A stretch of DNA of 5,157 nt from Fimiplasma intestinipullorum (GTDB lineage Bacteria; Bacillota_I; Bacilli_A; Erysipelotrichales; Coprobacillaceae). Below the pieces are notes generated by a model. That model was given only the letters and a program-made list of their open reading frames with translations. It searched no databases and was not told the DNA's origin. Of this stretch, positions 5,064-5,157 are shown piece by piece (the stretch's first letter is position 1; each line of letters opens with the position of its first letter). The stretch lies in contig DVMJ01000035.1 of NCBI GenBank assembly GCA_018715065.1, positions 1 to 5,157 of the forward strand. Reading direction: 5' to 3'. Position numbers and translations under genes: made by a program.

Positions 5064-5157
5064 TTGTCAAGAGGAAAACTAAAAAAATTTTTCTTGCTCA
5101 TTTTTCTCTATAAGACGCATTTGATTTTTCGGATGATTCTTCCTGCATTTGAATGTT
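5064..5157 (+). CDS. N-terminus of an unidentified, probably membrane-anchored protein (truncated by the window)
   Basis: Thirty-one codons from TTG at 5064 run open to the window edge. An in-frame TGA at 5055-5057 rules out an upstream start in this frame. AGAAGGTGA at 5049-5057 is a good ribosome binding site about six bases before the TTG. The extended -10 promoter just upstream supports the same gene. The peptide starts with a basic cluster, SRGKLKK, then a hydrophobic stretch FFLLIFLY, a polar break KTH, and LIFRMILPAF. This fits a signal anchor or the first membrane segment of an integral protein. The in-frame ATG at 5133 (codon 24) lacks a ribosome binding site and is less likely. Too little is visible to name a family. 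Confidence 0.55.
   Translation, partial: MSRGKLKKFFLLIFLYKTHLIFRMILPAFEC

Overview
The window is a chromosomal segment of a low-to-moderate GC Gram-positive bacterium, most likely a Bacillota gut-type lineage (Erysipelotrichia or Clostridia-like). This rests on strong GGAGG-type ribosome binding sites, short hairpin-plus-T-tract terminators, a VanR/VanS-like two-component pair and the character of the membrane proteins. The placement is an inference from style, not from a marker gene.

Layout from left to right. Bases 1-153 are the C-terminal end of a small heat-shock protein (Hsp20), closed by a textbook terminator. A promoter with a consensus -10 box and 11-bp-phased TAAACA/TTAACA repeats then starts a four-gene plus-strand operon (263-3278). 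Its genes are an OmpR-family response regulator, a HAMP histidine kinase with almost no extracellular domain, a polytopic membrane protein with about eight segments, and a 125-residue protein with two membrane segments. All three junctions overlap by 4, 14 and 11 bases, so the genes are probably translationally coupled and work as a unit. A palindromic terminator serves both this operon and the convergent minus-strand gene that follows (3341-4540), a 12-segment MFS transporter.

Upstream of the transporter lies about 500 bp without a convincing gene. It holds the transporter's -10 box and ribosome binding site, a perfect 8-3-8 palindrome (TTGTGAAT/ATTCACAA), three copies of a TGTTTACA-like octamer, and a plus-strand terminator-like hairpin with no obvious gene in front of it. 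The right edge has an extended -10 promoter and the first 31 codons of a TTG-started gene for a protein with a basic, hydrophobic N-terminus.

The best candidate for a little-described system is the coupled cassette of regulator, kinase and two membrane proteins. The two-component half is recognisable. The two membrane proteins have no function that can be read from sequence, and the kinase lacks a sensor domain of its own. A working model (inference) is a membrane or envelope stress module in which the membrane proteins sense for the kinase or are its output. No mobile element, CRISPR array, tRNA or rRNA was seen.
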